This document shows, piece after piece, positions 61,701 to 64,000 of a stretch of DNA of 64,000 nt. The stretch covers positions 24,424,745 to 24,488,744 of the forward strand of contig OY848917.1 in the NCBI GenBank assembly GCA_963693285.1, read 5' to 3'. How positions within the stretch are numbered: position 1 is the stretch's first letter; every line of letters begins with the position of its first letter. The notes under the pieces are model-generated. The model saw nothing but the letters and a program-made list of their open reading frames with translations, ran no database searches and was not told the DNA's origin. The stretch comes from Xestospongia muta (taxonomy: Eukaryota > Porifera > Demospongiae > Haplosclerida > Petrosiidae). A program made the translations under genes and the position numbers.

Positions 61701-63597
61701 ATATTCTTTTTCTGACTCTTTATAAGGATCAGCTGTAATGCCTTCAATGGATGACATTTTCATTGACTGACCAAAACAAGAGAATACACTGTTTTTTATT
61801 AATTGCTGGTAATGGTAACATGTTTCACTAGCTCATCAGTGGTATACAGTCACTGCCACAATATTGGCCAGTTAATTCATTTTAGAGTACTATAGTGTAC
61901 AGTAATTAATATGCAAGTGACAATGACTGTATGTCAGTGATGAGTAATGTAACAATTTAACTACACTCAACTTTTTCTAAGGATATTGAAGAAGATTAAA
62001 AGATAAAGGATATATCAGCATACTTCTTACTAATTATACACTTCTCCAATTGAAACATCATAAAAGTTGTTTGTTGTAGCTATAGTATCAATCACTTCAA
62101 TCACTTTATTAAGATATCCTGGTTGAATTCTGCTACGACGAAGATATTAACAGCACTTTTCATAGCATAAGTATCTCGTGTTTGATTGACTTTTTACTAG
62201 CACATTGTATTCTTAATAATTAGACAGCAAATGTAGTATATATTCTATGGTTTGTGATATTTTCTAACGCCTGGTATTAATTATAACTAGAATTTGATTA
62301 TTGACAACAATTAATATGTGATATTTGTAGAATTGTAAAATATATATGACAAACTACTTGTGTAATAGTACCTACAGTACTATATTGTCTGTCTACTGCT
62401 ATTATAATATAGGGACAGTTACAATTTTGAGCTTAGTTTTTTTGAGACTTGTGGTTTGTATTTTGGTACATCTTGTGATATGTATTGTGGTCTCTTCTGG
62501 GAGGTGTCTGTTAAATTAACTGGATATTTCCAAACTTGTTGTGCAATATCAGATATTTTTGAACTTCCACTCATCACAGCTCCTGAACCAGTTTTAACTT
62601 CTCCAGATACTCCCAATTCTTTAGCTAAAATTTTAACGTATTTTTGACAGTTGTTTTCAAAGATAGTGTATGGACCCAATTCGACCATTACATTAAACGC
62701 CTTGTCAAATATTTGATACAACGATTTCTTAATATCTCCCAGATTGAGCTCTTTCCATTTTTTCTTAAATTCAGGGGAAGTTATGACACTAATACTGAGC
62801 CAAAGTTTGAACTTGTGCTTGACTTGTGGTTCATTTTCCTCATGAGTGAGATGAATAATGAAAAGCTTATTATTTCTGGCAAAACCAAGCATGTAATGCT
62901 CAAACATGCTCCTGGACAAAAGATAGACTGTCCATGTGGCTTCCTCATCTGGAGGAGGGAATTCCATCATATCTTTATTTTGTATATAAAACTCAAAAAC
63001 TCTCTTCCAATAGGCACCCCTGTTTTCATTGTATTCTGTTGCGTACCAGCCTGGTTTAGTTTTATCGACTGTTTGAGCAGATAGTGCCATTTTCTTTGAC
63101 CAAATATATTCTATCAAATAGAAAAATTAATGCAAAGAACAATTTTTTTTTGCTTAAATAGTACAAGCTCTGTATGTAATTGTAGGTGTTAATGTATGAC
63201 AGTGATTGTTTTATATATTATGATTACATATATTGATACTTAATACAGTCTACGGATCATTTTAGGTAGCATAATGAAATTTATTAACCAAATAAATAAA
63301 ATGCTTTTGCATTTCAATATTAATTTGACATTTATTTATTTTAGTGACTTTTGATCAATTCTTTCACATGTACATATGTTGTATGTCACTCAACTCATAT
63401 GATAATGACTATAAATCGATCATGTATTAACTACATGCAATATGGGAGTTAACATATTTGTTATTTGATTACAGAGTGGTGTTGGTCTGGTGGCTATCAA
63501 CGACTCATTTCTAATTGAAGGAACTATATATTGTATTCTAAAGATGTATTTCAAGAGTGAACCATGTTATATGAGTATAGTTGAACTGTTTCATGAG
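46748..63597 (+). CDS. FDPS: Farnesyl diphosphate synthase, copy 2 (continues past the window)
   Basis: Five exons are visible: 46748-46939, 47252-47276, 47639-47751, 48947-49027, 63475-63597. They are homologous to exons 1-5 of copy 1, with identical phases. Exon 4 carries the first Asp-rich motif DDVMD preceded by the same two Phe, so the predicted product is again C15. Translation can start at 46748 or at 46799 ([14 protein letters not shown]), which better matches the usual length. Exon 5 differs more: DGVG is SGVG and LIGVTTYRLL is [10 protein letters not shown]. Later exons, including the second Asp motif, lie outside. Intron 4 is about 14.4 kb, against 0.95 kb in copy 1, and contains three genes on the other strand. 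Whether such a gene is well expressed is open. Confidence 0.9.
47743..47890 (+). repeat. Tandemly repeated exon-3 end/splice-donor segment in FDPS2
   Basis: The string GTAGAATGGGTAAGTATGTACAT occurs at the true exon 3 donor (47743) and again near 47787 and 47828, with a degenerate fourth copy near 47873. Spacing is about 41-45 bases. FDPS1 has one extra copy near 36232. Confidence 0.85.
47917..48304. mobile_element. MITE-like inverted-repeat element in FDPS2 intron 3
   Basis: TGACCAATCAGATTGCTCTA at the left (47917) and the reverse complement of the right arm (48280-48304) match at 23 of 25 positions. A small hairpin TTATACAC...GTGTATAA lies just inside the left end (near 47956-47982). A related copy in inverse orientation lies at 53695-54110. 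Confidence 0.55.
52660..53460. repeat. ~800-bp duplication, copy 1
   Basis: Nearly the same sequence recurs at 56130-56955, in direct orientation, starting TTCTTTGATGTTTGTATGTT and ending around the GTCAATGTAAT block. Only scattered differences are seen. Confidence 0.9.
53145..53265 (-). pseudogene. N-terminal relic of the H...NCQ family
   Basis: The minus strand is alignable to the N-terminal coding part of the 54443-55024 gene (segment around [14 protein letters not shown]), with shared CCAAA, CATCCA, TTGAA and TTTTTGT anchors. It is broken by indels. It lies inside the 800-bp duplication and so recurs at 56625-56760. Confidence 0.45.
53695..54110. mobile_element. Second copy of the CCAATCAGATTG element
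   Basis: From 53810 on it matches the reverse complement of 47990-48304 (GACCAATCAGATTGCTTCAT, then the CACAACAAG and ACTTTGATGTT blocks). A TTATACACC...GGTGTATAA inverted pair lies at 53699-53763. Confidence 0.5.
54443..55024 (-). CDS. LRAT/NlpC-like H...NCQ protein 1, C-terminal AKL
   Basis: 193 residues, single exon, nested antisense in FDPS2 intron 4. Family not named with certainty. The order GHYALMFE (His63), then a strand with FFIEL (Glu81), then NSCQNY (Cys145) resembles circularly permuted papain-like folds (LRAT/HRASLS, PPPDE), where His precedes a Cys in an N-C-x motif. LRAT enzymes use a second His in the following strand; here that place is Glu. Those families are acyltransferases, phospholipases or isopeptidases. 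The C-terminus is hydrophobic (about 173-190) and ends MLAKL; AKL is an accepted PTS1 peroxisomal signal, although the hydrophobic run could instead anchor it in a membrane. Two paralogs follow at 61191 and 62419. Confidence 0.75.
   Translation of the reverse strand: MASEETTRIAKQFRTTAHTYNEQKEEYLKRVMEFFRSMADKYGWSQETEVWNVYLLSASLFGHYALMFEYDKKKESTFFIELDLDRKNIEKELQVVMQFGIMDDDFKEYRQIPLGPIKKSLLQIFETAYVVLQQMGAYQATLNSCQNYAKNLAKALGAPKEVKTGFGTVARTGVKLIAGIAIVIKFLPMLAKL
55830..55965 (-). pseudogene. N-terminal relic of the H...NCQ family
   Basis: Shows the same anchors as the gene at 54443 read on plus: TTCCAAA, TCCTTGTGATCATCCAAAC, TTGAAGGAG, GTTCACTAT. Too broken to be coding. Confidence 0.45.
56130..56955. 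repeat. ~800-bp duplication, copy 2
   Basis: Direct duplicate of 52660-53460. It includes another copy of the N-terminal H...NCQ relic at about 56625-56760. Confidence 0.9.
57762..57960. repeat. Tandem repeat with ATATGACAGTGAT core
   Basis: Roughly 68-75-base units containing TAATATGACAGTGATTGAA and TGCTGTCAATACAGTGATG occur about three times. The core also occurs singly at 53470, 56940 and 60590, usually followed by the GTCTATATACATGTACTGTA block. Confidence 0.75.
59550..59890 (-). pseudogene. C-terminal and middle relic of the H...NCQ family
   Basis: On the minus strand it aligns with 54530-54840 from the HYALMFE position down to KEVKTG. The catalytic segment is disrupted by stops and indels. 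The expected N-terminal part appears about 400 bases further on (60285-60420), so this is probably one pseudogene split by an insertion. Confidence 0.65.
60285..60425 (-). pseudogene. N-terminal relic of the H...NCQ family
   Basis: Read on plus, CTTGTGGCCATCCAAATTTG, TTGAAAGGAGGAACTCACTG and TGTTCACTATAAG match the N-terminal coding region of the 54443 gene. Likely the other half of the 59550-59890 pseudogene. Confidence 0.5.
61191..61763 (-). CDS. LRAT/NlpC-like H...NCQ protein 2, C-terminal SKL
   Basis: 190 residues, single exon, same strand as protein 1. Key residues: His57 in GHWALMFE, Glu74 in FTMEL, Cys139 in [15 protein letters not shown] closely resembles the HWAIY box of LRAT/HRASLS proteins, and NNCQ stands where they have NCE. 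The linker [20 protein letters not shown] matches [20 protein letters not shown] of protein 1. A hydrophobic stretch at about 172-187 precedes the terminal ISKL, the canonical PTS1. Start options are M1 or M3. Function is inferred only: a peroxisomal or membrane-tethered papain-like enzyme. Confidence 0.75.
   Translation of the reverse strand: MKMSSIEGITADPYKESEKEYKRRTVDFFVKNKELYPHPSEETSWQVYILSQKTFGHWALMFESETTGKAFTMELLKTQSLQGNKYEVIMRFVVMDIKNYPQLKQSPLGKITASGYKIFARAYAVLRQMGGYRAFDNNCQTYCKLLANDLGAPVDAATATDHVINGVTTLAEVGVITGIAAVLFQIISKL
61764..62418. other. Spacer between H...NCQ proteins 2 and 3
   Basis: AT-rich, no gene seen. It must hold the promoter of protein 2 and the 3' end of protein 3. 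Confidence 0.5.
62419..63117 (-). CDS. LRAT/NlpC-like H...NCQ protein 3, C-terminal SKL
   Basis: Up to 232 residues. Met10 (63090, MALSAQTV) fits the paralogs' starts better than Met1. His74 (EHYMLGFA), His89 (FIIHL) and Cys157 ([10 protein letters not shown]) give the full His...His...Cys set of LRAT-type enzymes, whereas proteins 1 and 2 have Glu at the second His. Instead of a hydrophobic tail it has a polar, Lys/Gln/Pro-rich extension ending KKLSSKL, a very good PTS1 context. It lies about 360 bases before exon 5 of FDPS2, on the opposite strand. Most likely the catalytically complete member; substrate unknown. Confidence 0.75.
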   Translation of the reverse strand: MIEYIWSKKMALSAQTVDKTKPGWYATEYNENRGAYWKRVFEFYIQNKDMMEFPPPDEEATWTVYLLSRSMFEHYMLGFARNNKLFIIHLTHEENEPQVKHKFKLWLSISVITSPEFKKKWKELNLGDIKKSLYQIFDKAFNVMVELGPYTIFENNCQKYVKILAKELGVSGEVKTGSGAVMSGSSKISDIAQQVWKYPVNLTDTSQKRPQYISQDVPKYKPQVSKKLSSKL

Positions 63598-64000
63598 GTA
63601 AGGATATAAGTATATATATGTAATCTCATTGGTTGTTGTAGTTATAATACATTTTGACATCATGTTAAATTGGTATAGTCATGAGAGACAATTTAAAGTG
63701 ACTGCTGAAATCACAATTTCCTTTTTAAAGCACTCAAAACATGAGATAGAAAATCACATAGTTTGTCTGAAATTGTTTTGCTCCCAAGAAAATGGTAACA
63801 AACATTGTTTTTACTTAATGACTTATTGTTGAAGAAGCAGAAACTCAAAAAAATAGCCTTAACCTTTAAGTTAGTCATCACTTTGACATTATTGTAGAAC
63901 AAAATCCTACAAATCATTGATAAACCAGATATTCTTTACATGGTTATATTTTGTAGAATAAGGAACTTTCTGAACTACATCAACTTTACCTTGTATTTGG
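63598..64000 (+). other. FDPS2 intron 5, partial
   Basis: Starts with the GTAAGG donor after exon 5. No acceptor of exon 6 is recognised before the window ends. Confidence 0.6.

Overview
The window is eukaryotic nuclear DNA from an early-branching animal. A demosponge such as Amphimedon is the best guess, not a certainty. The sequence is AT-rich and the genes are broken by short GT-AG introns. They encode animal-type proteins: SAMHD1-like dNTPase, NPC2-like ML protein, mitochondrial propionyl-CoA carboxylase beta, farnesyl diphosphate synthase, a RING/TRAF protein and zeta-crystallin-type quinone reductase. Nothing bacterial, and no RNA gene or CRISPR array, was found.

Layout. (1) 139-4147: a multi-exon gene whose first visible exon has an HNH-like zinc motif and whose next exons are a tandem array of one-exon zinc-finger modules of the same phase. 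(2) 4.0-25.3 kb: an old, scrambled segmental duplication. Each copy carries a decayed tyrosine-recombinase (DIRS/Ngaro-like) retroelement and a SAMHD1-like gene. Copy A (8.2-11.0 kb) is two broken, tandemly arranged pseudogenes. Copy B (22.5-24.4 kb) has an open frame of 452 codons over 12 exons but has lost its last splice donor. A large intronless gene (12676-16458, minus) for a 1260-residue multi-pass membrane protein lies in copy A; in copy B all but its signal-peptide region is deleted. (3) 26.1-41.3 kb: three co-oriented housekeeping genes, NPC2-like, PCCB (18 exons) and FDPS copy 1 (10 exons), all apparently intact. (4) 41.8-46.0 kb: a RING/TRAF/MATH gene (+) and a CRYZ-like gene (-) that converge. 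(5) 46.7-64.0 kb: FDPS copy 2, running off the window. Its fourth intron is about 14.4 kb and contains, antisense, three intact one-exon genes of an LRAT/NlpC-like H...NCQ family plus several relics.

Main biological points. All three H...NCQ proteins end in Ala/Ser-Lys-Leu, a peroxisomal targeting (PTS1) signature. The two FDPS genes share an identical exon 3 while neighbouring exons differ, which suggests gene conversion. The only SAMHD1 copy with an open frame has Tyr in place of the Asp that in human SAMHD1 (D137) reads the allosteric GTP. Several short inverted-repeat elements (MITE-like) with plausible target-site duplications are scattered through introns and promoters.

Exon structures were read by eye from GT-AG signals, reading-frame continuity and family alignment from memory. 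No similarity search was run.
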